Positions 32,761 through 41,576 of a stretch of 64,000 nucleotides of DNA are shown one piece after another (the stretch's first letter is position 1; each line of letters opens with the position of its first letter). The position numbers and the translations under genes are program-made. A model generated the notes under the pieces. It searched no databases. It was not told the DNA's origin and saw only the letters and a list, made by a program, of their open reading frames with translations. This stretch comes from Pseudomonas frederiksbergensis (GTDB lineage Bacteria > Pseudomonadota > Gammaproteobacteria > Pseudomonadales > Pseudomonadaceae), in assembly GCF_003732705.1 (NCBI RefSeq), contig NZ_MOBR01000020.1:62001-126000 (forward strand), read 5' to 3'.

Positions 32761-34203
32761 ATGCTGTCACTGCTCACCGATCACCCGCTGCTCGCCGCAT
32801 TGGCCCTGATCCTGATTGATCTTGGGCTATGGCGATTGATCAGCACCAACGGCAGCAACTGGAAACTGGTCGTGCGGCTGGTGATTTTCGCGTTGTTCAG
32901 CGTCCTGTTGTTCAACGAAGGCCTGAACCCGTTGGAACCGGCGCCCTGGGCCGACAACGTGCCGCTGCACCTGGCCGCCACCGGTTTGCAGATCGGCTGG
33001 TGGTTGTTCGGCGCGCGAACCCTGACGGTGCTGATCGGCGCGGTGATGATGCAACGGGTCGGGCACACCGGGCGCCTGCTCCAGGATTTGCTCGGTGCGG
33101 TGATTTTCCTGATCGCGATTATCGCGGCCATGGCTTACGTACTCGACCTGCCGGTCAAAGGCGTTCTCGCCACCTCCGGTGCGGTGGCGATCATCGTCGG
33201 CCTGGCGTTGCAAAGTACCCTCAGCGACGTGTTCTCCGGCATCGTTTTGAACACCACCAAGCCTTATCAAATCGATGACTGGATTTCCATCGACGGCACC
33301 GAAGGCCGGGTCACCGACATCGACTGGCGTGCCACGCGCATGCAAACCGCCCAGGGCAGCCTGGCGGTGATTCCCAACTCCCTGGCGGCCAAGGCCAAGA
33401 TCATCAACTTCAGCCGGCCGAGCGACATGTTCGGCGTGTCCATCTGCCTGCAACTGAGCCCCCACGCGCGGCCGAACACGGTGGTCGAAGCCCTGGAACG
33501 GGCGATGCAGGGTTGTCGTTTGCTGCTGGATCATCCCGCGCCGAATGTCGCCCTGAAAAGCTCCAGCAGCGCCGGGATGGAATACGAAATCAGCGGGTTT
33601 GTCGCCTCGATGGACCAGAAGCGCACCGTGCGCAATCTGCTGTTCGACCTGGCGTACCGGCACTTACAGGCGTCCGGGATCAATCTGCTGTCGAGCGTGG
33701 AACCCAACCCGCCGAGCAACGTGTCCCGGCCACGGGCGCTGCTGGAAAGCTCGACGATTTTCTCGACCCTGCGCCAGGAAGAAAAAGAAACCTTCAGCCA
33801 GAACATGACCCTGCAAACCTTCCGCGCCGGCGAAACGATCCTGGCGGCGGGGGAGGTCAGCGATCATTTGTTCATCATCGAATCGGGGGTCATTTCGGTG
33901 ACCCTGATGCGTCACGGTGCGCCGTTTGAATCCGGGCGCATGGGGCCAGGCGAGGTGATTGGCGAGGCCGGAATCCTGTCCGATACCTCGGTGCCCGCCG
34001 CGTTTACCGCCAAGACCTTCTGTGCCCTGTACCGCATCGAAAAGGCCTACCTCAAGCCGTGCCTGGACGCGCGTCACGACATCAACGATGCCATGAAAGC
34101 CTTGCTGGATTTCCGTTTGCACAAGGCGCGGACCTTGACCCAGGACGAGCCGGTGGCGGTGCAGAAGAAGGGGTTTTTGCAGTGGCTTAGAAATCGCGCG
34201 TGA
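32761..34203 (+). CDS. MscS-type mechanosensitive channel with cyclic-nucleotide-binding domain
   Basis: Membrane protein of 480 residues. Four to five hydrophobic helices (residues 1-150) lead to the MscS pore helix and beta domain (GAVAIIVGLALQSTLSDVFSGI, split as GAVAIIVGLALQ and STLSDVFSGI; then DWISIDGTEGRVTDIDWRATR). The last about 150 residues form a CNMP/CAP-type domain (FRAGETILAAGEVSDHLFII ... GEVIGEAGILSD). The fusion suggests gating or modulation by a cyclic nucleotide, as described for bCNG channels, but nucleotide specificity cannot be read. ATG 32761 with CTGGAG upstream; a TTG three bases earlier is less likely. Confidence 0.87.
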   Translation: MLSLLTDHPLLAALALILIDLGLWRLISTNGSNWKLVVRLVIFALFSVLLFNEGLNPLEPAPWADNVPLHLAATGLQIGWWLFGARTLTVLIGAVMMQRVGHTGRLLQDLLGAVIFLIAIIAAMAYVLDLPVKGVLATSGAVAIIVGLALQSTLSDVFSGIVLNTTKPYQIDDWISIDGTEGRVTDIDWRATRMQTAQGSLAVIPNSLAAKAKIINFSRPSDMFGVSICLQLSPHARPNTVVEALERAMQGCRLLLDHPAPNVALKSSSSAGMEYEISGFVASMDQKRTVRNLLFDLAYRHLQASGINLLSSVEPNPPSNVSRPRALLESSTIFSTLRQEEKETFSQNMTLQTFRAGETILAAGEVSDHLFIIESGVISVTLMRHGAPFESGRMGPGEVIGEAGILSDTSVPAAFTAKTFCALYRIEKAYLKPCLDARHDINDAMKALLDFRLHKARTLTQDEPVAVQKKGFLQWLRNRA

Positions 34204-34271
34204 ATGGCCGCTACGCGGTTCGCTCCTACAGGTTAGCTATTTGCCGCGAAATGTCGGCACGACACAAATCC

Positions 34272-34297
34272 TGTAGGAGCGAGGCTTGCCCGCGAAA
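34272..34297 (+). repeat. Single REP sequence
   Basis: One TGTAGGAGCGAGGCTTGCCC REP; a degraded partner (CGCTCCTACAGG) lies at 34220-34232. The remaining 34204-34476 shows no gene. Confidence 0.7.
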
Positions 34298-34476
34298 GCA
34301 ATGTCAGCCCCGCAACAAATCCCGGACCGATCAGAAATCTATAGTCGCCAATGCCCGATAACAGGTTTTTGGGGCGGCCCTTCAATGGCCTCCTCGTCTT
34401 CTCGAATATTGGCTATTTGTCGAAGCCATGGGTGGGCTTAACTTAGCTCCACACCCACTTGTGACGGAGCCCTACC

Positions 34477-34917
34477 ATGAAACCTCGTATTGATTTCTAC
34501 ACCGCTTCCCCAGACGCCCTCAAAGCCATGATCGCCCTGGAAACCGCCGTGTCGAAGCTGCCGCTGGAAAAGAACCTGATCGAACTGGTCAAGCTGCGCA
34601 CGTCGCAAATCAACGGCTGCGCCTTCTGCCTCGATATGCACAGCGCCGATGCCCGCAAGGGCGGTGAAGACGAACGTCGCCTGGCCACCTTGTCGGCCTG
34701 GCGTGAAACGCCGTTCTTCACCCCGCGTGAACGTGCGGCCCTGGCCTGGACCGAATCCCTGACCCTGATCAGTCAGACCCACGCCCCGGACGAAGACTAT
34801 GAACTGGCGGTCTCCGAGTTCAGCTCCAAGGAAATGGTCGACCTGACCGTGGCCATCACCACCATCAACGCCTGGAACCGCCTGGCGATTGGTTTTCGCA
34901 AAATGCCTCAAGCCTGA
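34477..34917 (+). CDS. Carboxymuconolactone decarboxylase / AhpD-like protein
   Basis: Protein of 146 residues in the CMD/AhpD family. The peroxidatic-type motif CAFCLDMHSADAR (CxxC and following His) indicates an alkylhydroperoxidase-type activity rather than lactone decarboxylation. Helical throughout, normal length. Its stop codon directly abuts the stop of the convergent EmrB-type gene. Single gene; physiological reductant unknown. Confidence 0.88.
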   Translation: MKPRIDFYTASPDALKAMIALETAVSKLPLEKNLIELVKLRTSQINGCAFCLDMHSADARKGGEDERRLATLSAWRETPFFTPRERAALAWTESLTLISQTHAPDEDYELAVSEFSSKEMVDLTVAITTINAWNRLAIGFRKMPQA

Positions 34918-36507
34918 TCAATGAGCGTCTGCTGACGGCGCGGCCGGTGGTTGCACCTTGCGCATCAAGGGCACCATCGCCGTGGCGATAATGAAGCAGA
35001 CCATGATCATCAAAAACGCGTCGCCATAGGTTTGCGTCTGGGCTTCGCGGTAGGTCAGCAGCCAGAGTTGATGCAGGCTGGCGGTGACACCGGCGTCACC
35101 GCTTTGACCGAGAGCGGCGAAGTTGTTGCCGACCTGGGACAGCCACTGGTTGAGCGCTTCGTTGGTGCTGTTCAGATGCTCGGCCAACCGCGTGAAGTGC
35201 AGGTTGGTGCGGTCGTTGAGGATGGTTGCACACGCTGCAATGCCAATCGCGCCGCCCAGGTTACGCATCAGGTTGAACAACCCCGAAGCATGTTTGAGCC
35301 GCGCCGGCGCCAGGCCACCCAGGGTCAGGGTCACCGCTGGCGGCACCGCAAGTTGCTGGGCGATCCCACGCAAGGCTTGCGGCAGCATCAATTCCCTGGC
35401 GCCCCAGTCATGGGTGATCGGGCTGAAATCCCACATTGATAAAGCGAACAGCCCCAGACCGGTCATCATGATCCAGCGCAGGTCGATGCGATTGGCCATA
35501 AAGGCGTACAGCGGAATCGCCATGATCTGGAACACCCCGGTGGAAAAAACCGCCAGACCAATGTCCAGTGCGCTATAGCCACGGACCCGACCGAGAAACA
35601 GCGGCGTCAGGTAAATCGTGGCGAACAGGCCGATCCCGGTGACGAACGAGAAGAAGCAGCCGAGGGCGAAGTTGCGGTCCTTCAAGGCGCGCAAATCGAC
35701 GATCGGATTAGCCACGTACAACGTGCGGCTGATAAAGGCCAGGCCGGCGAGGCCGCTGATCCACGCAGTGGTCAGGATCGTGCTGTCGCTGAACCAGTTC
35801 CAGCGCGGACCTTCTTCGAGGGTGTATTCCAGGCAGCCGAGAAACAGCGCCATAAACACCATGCTGATGTAGTCGGCGCCCTTGAGCAGCGACAGTTCTG
35901 GCTGATCGATCTTCACCAGCATCGGCACGACCACGGCGACGAAAATCCCTGGCACCAGGTTGATGTAGAACAGCCAGTGCCAGGACGAAATGTCGGTGAT
36001 CCAGCCACCGATCACCGGGCCCAGGGTCGGCGCCAGGGACGCCACGGCGCCGATGGTCGAGGCGGCGATCACCCGTTGTTTGCCAGTAAAGAAAAAGAAT
36101 GCGGTGGTGAACACCAGCGGAATCATCGAGCCGCCGAGAAAGCCTTGCAGGGCGCGGAAGGCGATCATGCTCTGGATGTTCCAGGCCACGCCGCAGAGCA
36201 GGCTGGCCAAGGTGAAACCCACCGCCGAAGCACAGAACAACCAACGGGTCGAGAACACCCGTGAAAGCCAACCCGACAACGGAATCACGATGATTTCAGC
36301 GATCAGGTAACTGGTCTGCACCCATGCAGTTTCGTCGGTGCCGGCCGAGAGCCCGCCGCCGATGTCGCGTAACGAGGCGGAGACAATCTGGATATCCAGC
36401 AGCGCAATGAACATGCCGATGCACATGCTGGCGAAGGCGAAGACTTTGGTCGCCGTCGCCATGTCCGCGACATTGAACGGCTGCGCGGGAGCGGCGATGG
36501 TGCTCAT
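34918..36507 (-). CDS. DHA2 family multidrug MFS transporter (EmrB-like)
   Basis: Inner-membrane drug:H+ antiporter with 14 predicted helices, 529 residues. Visible DHA2 signatures: MFIALLDIQIVSASLRDIGGGL at the first helix (split MFIALLDIQIV / SASLRDIGGGL), ETAWVQTSYLIAE and GGSMIPLVFTTAF. It overlaps the preceding adaptor gene by four bases and should form a tripartite pump with it; no outer-membrane channel gene is adjacent. Confidence 0.9.
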   Translation of the reverse strand: MSTIAAPAQPFNVADMATATKVFAFASMCIGMFIALLDIQIVSASLRDIGGGLSAGTDETAWVQTSYLIAEIIVIPLSGWLSRVFSTRWLFCASAVGFTLASLLCGVAWNIQSMIAFRALQGFLGGSMIPLVFTTAFFFFTGKQRVIAASTIGAVASLAPTLGPVIGGWITDISSWHWLFYINLVPGIFVAVVVPMLVKIDQPELSLLKGADYISMVFMALFLGCLEYTLEEGPRWNWFSDSTILTTAWISGLAGLAFISRTLYVANPIVDLRALKDRNFALGCFFSFVTGIGLFATIYLTPLFLGRVRGYSALDIGLAVFSTGVFQIMAIPLYAFMANRIDLRWIMMTGLGLFALSMWDFSPITHDWGARELMLPQALRGIAQQLAVPPAVTLTLGGLAPARLKHASGLFNLMRNLGGAIGIAACATILNDRTNLHFTRLAEHLNSTNEALNQWLSQVGNNFAALGQSGDAGVTASLHQLWLLTYREAQTQTYGDAFLMIMVCFIIATAMVPLMRKVQPPAAPSADAH

Positions 36508-37622
36508 GGTGCGCTGGCCACGGCAGGGGTTTTCTCGTCAGCGCGGGTGTCCACTTCAGCGGTCACCGACAGCCCCGGACGCAAATGGCCGAGCACGCCA
36601 TCGGCCGGATCCAGCACGATGCGCACCGGCACCCGCTGGACGATTTTGGTGAAGTTGCCGGTGGCGTTTTCCGGTGGCAACACACTGAACTGCGCACCAC
36701 TGGCCGGGGCGAGGCTGTCCAGATGACCGTGGAAGACCTGGCCCGACAGCACGTCGGCACGGATGATCACCCGCTGACCGGATGTCATACGCGCCAGTTG
36801 GTCTTCCTTGAAATTGGCATCGACCCACAGCCCACTGGATGGCACCACTGACAGCAATTGCGAACCGGCCTGGGCGTAAGCACCGACCCGCGCCCGACGA
36901 TTGCCGACCACGCCGTCCACCGGGGCTTTGAGTTCGGTGTAGCCGACGTTCAGTTGCGCCAGATCACGCTCGGCTTTGGCTTGCATCAGCGCGGCGCGGG
37001 CTTGTTGTTTCTGGGTTTCGATCACGTCCAGTTGACGCTGGGAAGCGAGCAGCTCGGCCTGGGCCCGGGCGCTGATGGCCTGGGCGGTCTTGAACGTAGC
37101 ATTAGCGCGTTGGGCGCTTTCCACCGAGACGGCATTGCTGCCGACCAGTTTTTTGTAACGCGCATCGTCATCCCGGGAACGGGCGGTTTCGGCGCCGGCA
37201 GCATCGATCCCGGCGCGGGCCTGGCCGATCACCGCGTGTTGCAATTGCTCGGTGGCATCGAGGTTGGCGAGCAGCGCTTCTTCGGCGGCGACCGCGCCTT
37301 CAGCCTTGGCCAGGTTGGCGCGGTAATCCCGCGAATCCAGGCGCACCAGCACATCGCCGGCCTTGACCTTCTGGTTGTCGGTGACCAGCACTTCTTCGAT
37401 ATAACCCGCGACTTTTGGCCCGATCACCGTAACGTCGCCACCAATGTAGGCATCGTCGGTTTCTTCAAGGAAACGCCCGGCGCTCCACCAGTGGGCGCCG
37501 TACAACCCGATGCCGACCAGCGCCGCGATGGCCACGGTCAGCAACAGCAGACGCTTGAGCACGGGCGGCTTGGCAGTCACCGGGATAGCCAGGTCGGGTT
37601 CAACGGTGGGCATGCTGGTCAT
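36504..37622 (-). CDS. EmrA-like membrane-fusion adaptor
   Basis: HlyD/EmrA-type adaptor of 372 residues: N-terminal cytoplasmic tail, one membrane helix (LLLLTVAIAALVGIGLYG), first lipoyl half-motif (VLVTDNQKVKAGDVLVRLD), long helical hairpin rich in Ala/Gln, then APVDGVVGNRRARVGAYAQ and a beta-barrel domain. Partner of the DHA2 transporter. ATG 37622; two palindromes lie 28-58 bases upstream and may be operators. Confidence 0.9.
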   Translation of the reverse strand: MTSMPTVEPDLAIPVTAKPPVLKRLLLLTVAIAALVGIGLYGAHWWSAGRFLEETDDAYIGGDVTVIGPKVAGYIEEVLVTDNQKVKAGDVLVRLDSRDYRANLAKAEGAVAAEEALLANLDATEQLQHAVIGQARAGIDAAGAETARSRDDDARYKKLVGSNAVSVESAQRANATFKTAQAISARAQAELLASQRQLDVIETQKQQARAALMQAKAERDLAQLNVGYTELKAPVDGVVGNRRARVGAYAQAGSQLLSVVPSSGLWVDANFKEDQLARMTSGQRVIIRADVLSGQVFHGHLDSLAPASGAQFSVLPPENATGNFTKIVQRVPVRIVLDPADGVLGHLRPGLSVTAEVDTRADEKTPAVASAP

Positions 37623-37649
37623 GGAGAAATACCTGTTGGGAGGGTCTTT

Positions 37650-37663
37650 ATTACGGCTGTAAT
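37650..37663. promoter_or_regulatory. Operator-like palindrome upstream of emrA-like gene
   Basis: ATTAC-GGCT-GTAAT, identical to the 14-mer at 31505-31518 before the pirin gene. Confidence 0.5.
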
Positions 37664-37680
37664 ATGACGCATGTCATATT
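37661..37680. promoter_or_regulatory. 20-bp perfect inverted repeat upstream of emrA-like gene
   Basis: AATATGAC-GCAT-GTCATATT, 8-bp arms, overlapping the end of the previous palindrome; AT-rich, as expected of a promoter with overlapping operator. Confidence 0.5.
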
Positions 37681-37717
37681 TGCTTGCAATTTATTTTTGC
37701 TGCCGATCGTCAGGTGC

Positions 37718-38482
37718 TTATTTGAGCCAGTTGCCGGGTGTGACGCCGGTCATGTCCTTGAAGAACGCGATAAACGCGCTGTCGCTGGCAAATCCCAGGT
37801 CGAACGCGCTGTAAGAGAGGCTGCGACCGGTGGCGAGCAGTTCCATGGCACGCATCAATCGCCATTGCTGGCGCCACTGCTGATAACTCATACCGGTTTC
37901 GCGCTGGAAGATGCGGCCGATGGTCCGTCCGCTGGCGCCGATCTGCCGTTCCAGCACCTGCAGTTCCGGCGGCAGGCGTTCGGGGGTCGCCAGCAACGGT
38001 GCCAGGCGTTTGTCACAGGGCAAGGGCAGGAGCATCGGTTGCTGCGCGGCCTCGCGAATTTCGCTCAGGCACAAGCCCAGCAGATGGGCGGATTTGCCCT
38101 GCTGCCAATCGGTGGCGAAATCCGCCAGCGCCATCGGCTCCAGCACGGCGCGCAGGAGCGGACTCACCTCAATCACACAGACCTGTTGCGGCAGGTCGAC
38201 ACACAACGCTGGCGTCAGGTAAATCGATCGATAGTCCACGCTGCGCTGCATCACCGCGCGGTGGGCCACGCCCGAGGGAATCCACGCGGCGCGGGAGGGT
38301 GGCAACAAGCACAACTGCTGGGCGAGGGTGATGCGCATGCAGCCCCGGCGGGTGAACAGCAGTTGCCCGCGCTGATGTTGATGCAGGCCGGAATCGTGGT
38401 CGCCGAGTTGCGAGGCAATGCCGATGACACTCGCCGGGTAGCGATCAGGGTCGAAGGTGACGTGGGATTCCAGCCAGGCCAT
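37718..38482 (-). CDS. AraC family transcriptional regulator
   Basis: Regulator of 254 residues: N-terminal cupin-like sensor (SGLHQHQRGQLLFTRRG, WIPSGVAHRA) and C-terminal AraC double HTH (GASGRTIGRIFQRETGMSYQQWRQQ split as GASGRTIGRIFQ and RETGMSYQQWRQQ; FDLGFASDSAFIAFFKDMTG). It is upstream of and co-oriented with the EmrAB-like genes and divergent from an MFS gene, the usual layout for control of such exporters. ATG 38482 is used; a TTG start at 38500 would add six residues. Confidence 0.85.
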   Translation of the reverse strand: MAWLESHVTFDPDRYPASVIGIASQLGDHDSGLHQHQRGQLLFTRRGCMRITLAQQLCLLPPSRAAWIPSGVAHRAVMQRSVDYRSIYLTPALCVDLPQQVCVIEVSPLLRAVLEPMALADFATDWQQGKSAHLLGLCLSEIREAAQQPMLLPLPCDKRLAPLLATPERLPPELQVLERQIGASGRTIGRIFQRETGMSYQQWRQQWRLMRAMELLATGRSLSYSAFDLGFASDSAFIAFFKDMTGVTPGNWLK

Positions 38483-38583
38483 GAAGATGTCCGATTTCAA
38501 CGATAAAGTGACAGAGTTTGGATAATACGTCAGTCAGCGCTTCTTAAACTCTTCGCCAGTTTCTATTGAAGAGTGATGCTGTG

Positions 38584-39705
38584 ATGAATTCACGAAACCT
38601 GTTGGTGCTGGCGATTGCGTTATTGATGTTCCCGCAGATCGCCCAAACCCTCTACAGCCCGGCGTTGGCGGATATCGGCCAAGCCTTTGGCGTCGGCCCG
38701 CAAGCGGCGGGGCAAACCCTGTCGGTGTATTTCCTGGCCTTTGCGTTTGGCGTGGTGGTGTGGGGGCGGGTGTGCGACCGCATCGGGCGGCGACCTACCA
38801 TGCTTGTCGGTTTGGCGTTGTACGTTGGTGCGTCGATGTTGGCGTTGCAGGCCAGCACCTTCAATGGCCTGTTGATGGCCCAGGCGCTGGCGGCATTCGG
38901 CGCTGCGGTGGGCTCGGTGGTGACGCAAACCCTGTTGCGCGATCGCTTCCAGGGCGCCGAACTGGCTCAGGTATTTTCGCTGATGGGCATTGCGCTGGCG
39001 GCCAGCCCGGCGCTCGGCTTGTTCAGCGGGGCGAGCCTGGTGCACGCCTTTGGTTATCGAGGTGTGCTCGGGTGTCTGTTGCTATTGTCCCTGGGCTTGT
39101 GGCTATGGTGCTGGCGAACCCTGCCGGAAACCCGTCCGCAACACCTGATTAGCGCCAGCCTGTTCGAGACCCTGAGGCGCATGCTGCAAGATCGGGACAT
39201 CTGGCGTTCGACGCTGCTGGTCGCGTTGTTCAACATTGCCTTGTTCAGCTACTACAGCCTCGGTCCTTTTATGTTTGAGCGGCTGGGACTGAGTGGGCAA
39301 CTGTTCGGCTATAGCGGTGTGATCCTGGCCCTGGGCTCCGGTCTTGGCGCCTGGATGAATAAACGGTTGTTGCGCAAAGGGTTCACGGGATTGCGCCTGA
39401 TCCGTCTTGCGGCGGGCGTGGCATTGCTCGGCGGCATCGGCGTGTGGCTGCTGCAAGACAGCGGATTGTTTGTGTTATCGATGCTGCTGGTGGTGCTGGC
39501 GTTCGGCATGGCAATCCCGAACATTCTCGGCTCGGCCCTGGCCAATTACGGTGACCGACTGGGCACGGCCGGCGCGCTGTTTGGCTTGATGTATTACCTG
39601 TTGATCGGCGCTGGGCTGATGCTGGTCGGGTGGTTTCAGGCGTTGGGCGAAACGTTGATGGTGTGCGGTGCGTTGGCCTTGCTGCTGGTCTGGCGTAAAA
39701 ACTGA
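38584..39705 (+). CDS. MFS transporter, Bcr/CflA-like drug resistance type
   Basis: Twelve-helix major facilitator of 373 residues. Motif A is visible as GRVCDRIGRRPTMLVGL, and the start FPQIAQTLYSPALADIGQAF matches the Bcr/CflA subfamily that exports bicyclomycin, chloramphenicol-like or sulfonamide drugs; the actual substrate is unknown. Divergent from the AraC regulator with a 101-base promoter region. ATG 38584; GTG 38581 is possible. Confidence 0.85.
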   Translation: MNSRNLLVLAIALLMFPQIAQTLYSPALADIGQAFGVGPQAAGQTLSVYFLAFAFGVVVWGRVCDRIGRRPTMLVGLALYVGASMLALQASTFNGLLMAQALAAFGAAVGSVVTQTLLRDRFQGAELAQVFSLMGIALAASPALGLFSGASLVHAFGYRGVLGCLLLLSLGLWLWCWRTLPETRPQHLISASLFETLRRMLQDRDIWRSTLLVALFNIALFSYYSLGPFMFERLGLSGQLFGYSGVILALGSGLGAWMNKRLLRKGFTGLRLIRLAAGVALLGGIGVWLLQDSGLFVLSMLLVVLAFGMAIPNILGSALANYGDRLGTAGALFGLMYYLLIGAGLMLVGWFQALGETLMVCGALALLLVWRKN

Positions 39706-39891
39706 CTAATTGTTTAATAAATGTAAACGTCGTAGGACTCGTCTTGCATTTGCGGAGCTCGTCCTCAAAGCATCAGAAATATTCTGAAAAATGCCGCCAG
39801 ACGCGTCGTTCAAATCCCTGTGCTAGCTTGAAAGGCAGTAAGTCGAACCCTAAAAAAAAAACGCTAATTCCACATGCAAGGAAGCTCGCTT

Positions 39892-40605
39892 ATGCCGCTA
39901 CAGCGGCCCATCGCATCACTGCTCGCCAGCGATGCCTCAGGGATCCCGTTCCAAGTGAAGGTCAGTGTCGTGCCGATGACTAAAGCGCTTGCCAGGCAGT
40001 GGCACGAGACGGTTCAACCTATCGTTGATAACCATTACTCGCACGAAGGCTTTGCGAGTCAGAAAGTTCGAGCTGATGTCGGATGGCGATGGCCGAATTA
40101 CCTGAAGCTCGTCGCCATCCACAACTACCTCACCCGAATGCCAGGTAATGCGTCCGAAAAAGGGAAGGCGATGTGTGTTGTCGTATCGAAGGGCGAGCAA
40201 AAATTTCCCATCGGCATGCTTTCGCTTGTTCCCAAGCTTCATTGCAATGTCCAGGGAGTAGAGCGGCAACGCGCTTTTACGTGGTATCTATCCGATGCAC
40301 CGGCTGAGCTATATGAACAATTCTTGCGTCAACCAACCATTCGTGGTGTGGCCAAGGCTTTGATCGATTGCACGATTCAGGCTGCTTTGGACGAGGGTGA
40401 TGACGGCGCGCTGTTACTACATGCCGATCCCAATGGAGGCCGGAAACTCGTCGACTTTTACACCTCCAGCTGCAAGATGCGTAGGCTATCGCCCAAAAAT
40501 GGAATCGTTACGGCGATCTGGCGCAGGAGGCGTCCTGATGAATATTTCCACTTCACCGGAGCAGACGCCCAGGCATTTTCTGCTCTCTATGATCATCGGC
40601 GCTAG
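39892..40605 (+). CDS. Unrecognised protein with GNAT-like acetyltransferase features
   Basis: 237 residues. The segment TIRGVAKALIDCTIQAALDEGDDGALLLHADPNGG followed by RKLVDFYTSSCKMRRLSP (given in pieces: RGVAKALIDC, LLLHADPNGG, VDFYTSSCKM) has the spacing of acetyl-CoA-binding motif A and motif B of GNAT enzymes, though the usual Q/RxxGxG/A is only RGVAKA. An N-terminal part rich in His/Trp (WHETVQPIVDNHYSH, GWRWPNYLK) is not recognised. ATG 39892 has AAGGAAG at good spacing; ATG 39874 is an alternative. Lower GC than the window; first gene of a two-gene cassette. Confidence 0.6.
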   Translation: MPLQRPIASLLASDASGIPFQVKVSVVPMTKALARQWHETVQPIVDNHYSHEGFASQKVRADVGWRWPNYLKLVAIHNYLTRMPGNASEKGKAMCVVVSKGEQKFPIGMLSLVPKLHCNVQGVERQRAFTWYLSDAPAELYEQFLRQPTIRGVAKALIDCTIQAALDEGDDGALLLHADPNGGRKLVDFYTSSCKMRRLSPKNGIVTAIWRRRRPDEYFHFTGADAQAFSALYDHRR

Positions 40606-40658
40606 GCGGTCGCGGCAGCGCTTTGCACTAAGGACTGCCGGGAGGTAGAGTAAATTTT

Positions 40659-41522
40659 ATGACTGATGCCAGGCCTCAACTTTCAAAAGCTGAACTTGCC
40701 TTTGCGCTTCGCGAGATGAAGGGGTTTAGTGCTGATTTGGAAACGCAAAGTGGATATGAAGCATCTGCGGCGCTGATGACTGAAATAATGGACGATCCTG
40801 TTCAGCGGGATCAGCTTGTTTCATTGCTGGAACAATTTGACAAGCGGCATGCCGAGCGGCAGAAGACTCCCTGGACAAATGATGGCGCACCGCTTGATCG
40901 ATCCTCAAAGCCGTTGATTGTGGATGATCTTTACGATGATTTGCCAATGGGTGCCGAAGATCTTTTTCCGAGGTTGGGTTCTGCTGCTGCAACAGTTCAG
41001 GATTTTCTGTGCAGATACCAAGCCGATATGTTTTCTTCCAGTGGCTTTAAGTACGCATCTGCAGTGGCTGCTCCTTGCTCAGGTGCAAAAGTTGCCGAAT
41101 CGCCTGCAAGTGAATGCAATGATCGCCAGAATAATGTTGCTTATGATGTCGATGCCTGGAGCAAAGTTCTGATTTTAGCGAAGCAGCATTTACACAGTAA
41201 GGCGATGCAAAGGGCTTCATTTTTTTCCAGGCTTGCCCAGGTTTTTGATCGAAATGAACCGCCGGAATGGGAGGTGGAAAAGTGTCCGATTACCCGAGAC
41301 TCTCTTCTAGTCATCTTGCATCATGGCAATGATCACGCCTCTATTGGTTTTATCGGCAATGGTCAGAGTGCTTATGTCATGGTCTCGATCAATGACACGG
41401 CGTTGACCATGAACGAGTCTTTTCAAGATACTCAAAAGTTTGCGGCTCGAATTGCAGATTTTTTTACAGAGGCTCCAAAATCTGGTCACAAAGCCATTCA
41501 ACATATGCTCAAAGCATTGTGA
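40659..41522 (+). CDS. Unrecognised accessory protein
   Basis: 287 residues without a signal peptide or membrane helix and without a domain I recognise. The N-terminus is charged and helical (SKAELAFALREMKGFSADLE); the C-terminal part (DSLLVILHHGNDHASIGFIGNGQSAYVMVSINDT) looks like a compact beta-rich unit. Codon use is markedly AT-rich against its neighbours, a sign of horizontal transfer. It follows the GNAT-like gene by 53 bases and ends just before a strong terminator. A toxin-antitoxin or effector-immunity relation is possible but nothing in the sequence proves it. Confidence 0.55.
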   Translation: MTDARPQLSKAELAFALREMKGFSADLETQSGYEASAALMTEIMDDPVQRDQLVSLLEQFDKRHAERQKTPWTNDGAPLDRSSKPLIVDDLYDDLPMGAEDLFPRLGSAAATVQDFLCRYQADMFSSSGFKYASAVAAPCSGAKVAESPASECNDRQNNVAYDVDAWSKVLILAKQHLHSKAMQRASFFSRLAQVFDRNEPPEWEVEKCPITRDSLLVILHHGNDHASIGFIGNGQSAYVMVSINDTALTMNESFQDTQKFAARIADFFTEAPKSGHKAIQHMLKAL

Positions 41523-41528
41523 GAGGAG

Positions 41529-41563
41529 TTTCGAAGGAGCGACTTTTAGCCGCTCCTTCGAAA
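41529..41563. terminator. Terminator between the accessory cassette and the betaine-binding gene
   Basis: Perfect 13-bp stem TTTCGAAGGAGCG / CGCTCCTTCGAAA with a nine-base loop ACTTTTAGC, lying between two convergent genes, so it may serve both. Confidence 0.75.
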
Positions 41564-41576
41564 GAAGTATCCTGTG

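Noticed and set aside
39892..41522. Naming the cassette a toxin-antitoxin or T6SS effector-immunity pair
   Set aside because: No diagnostic motif, secretion marker or linked vgrG/PAAR gene is visible.
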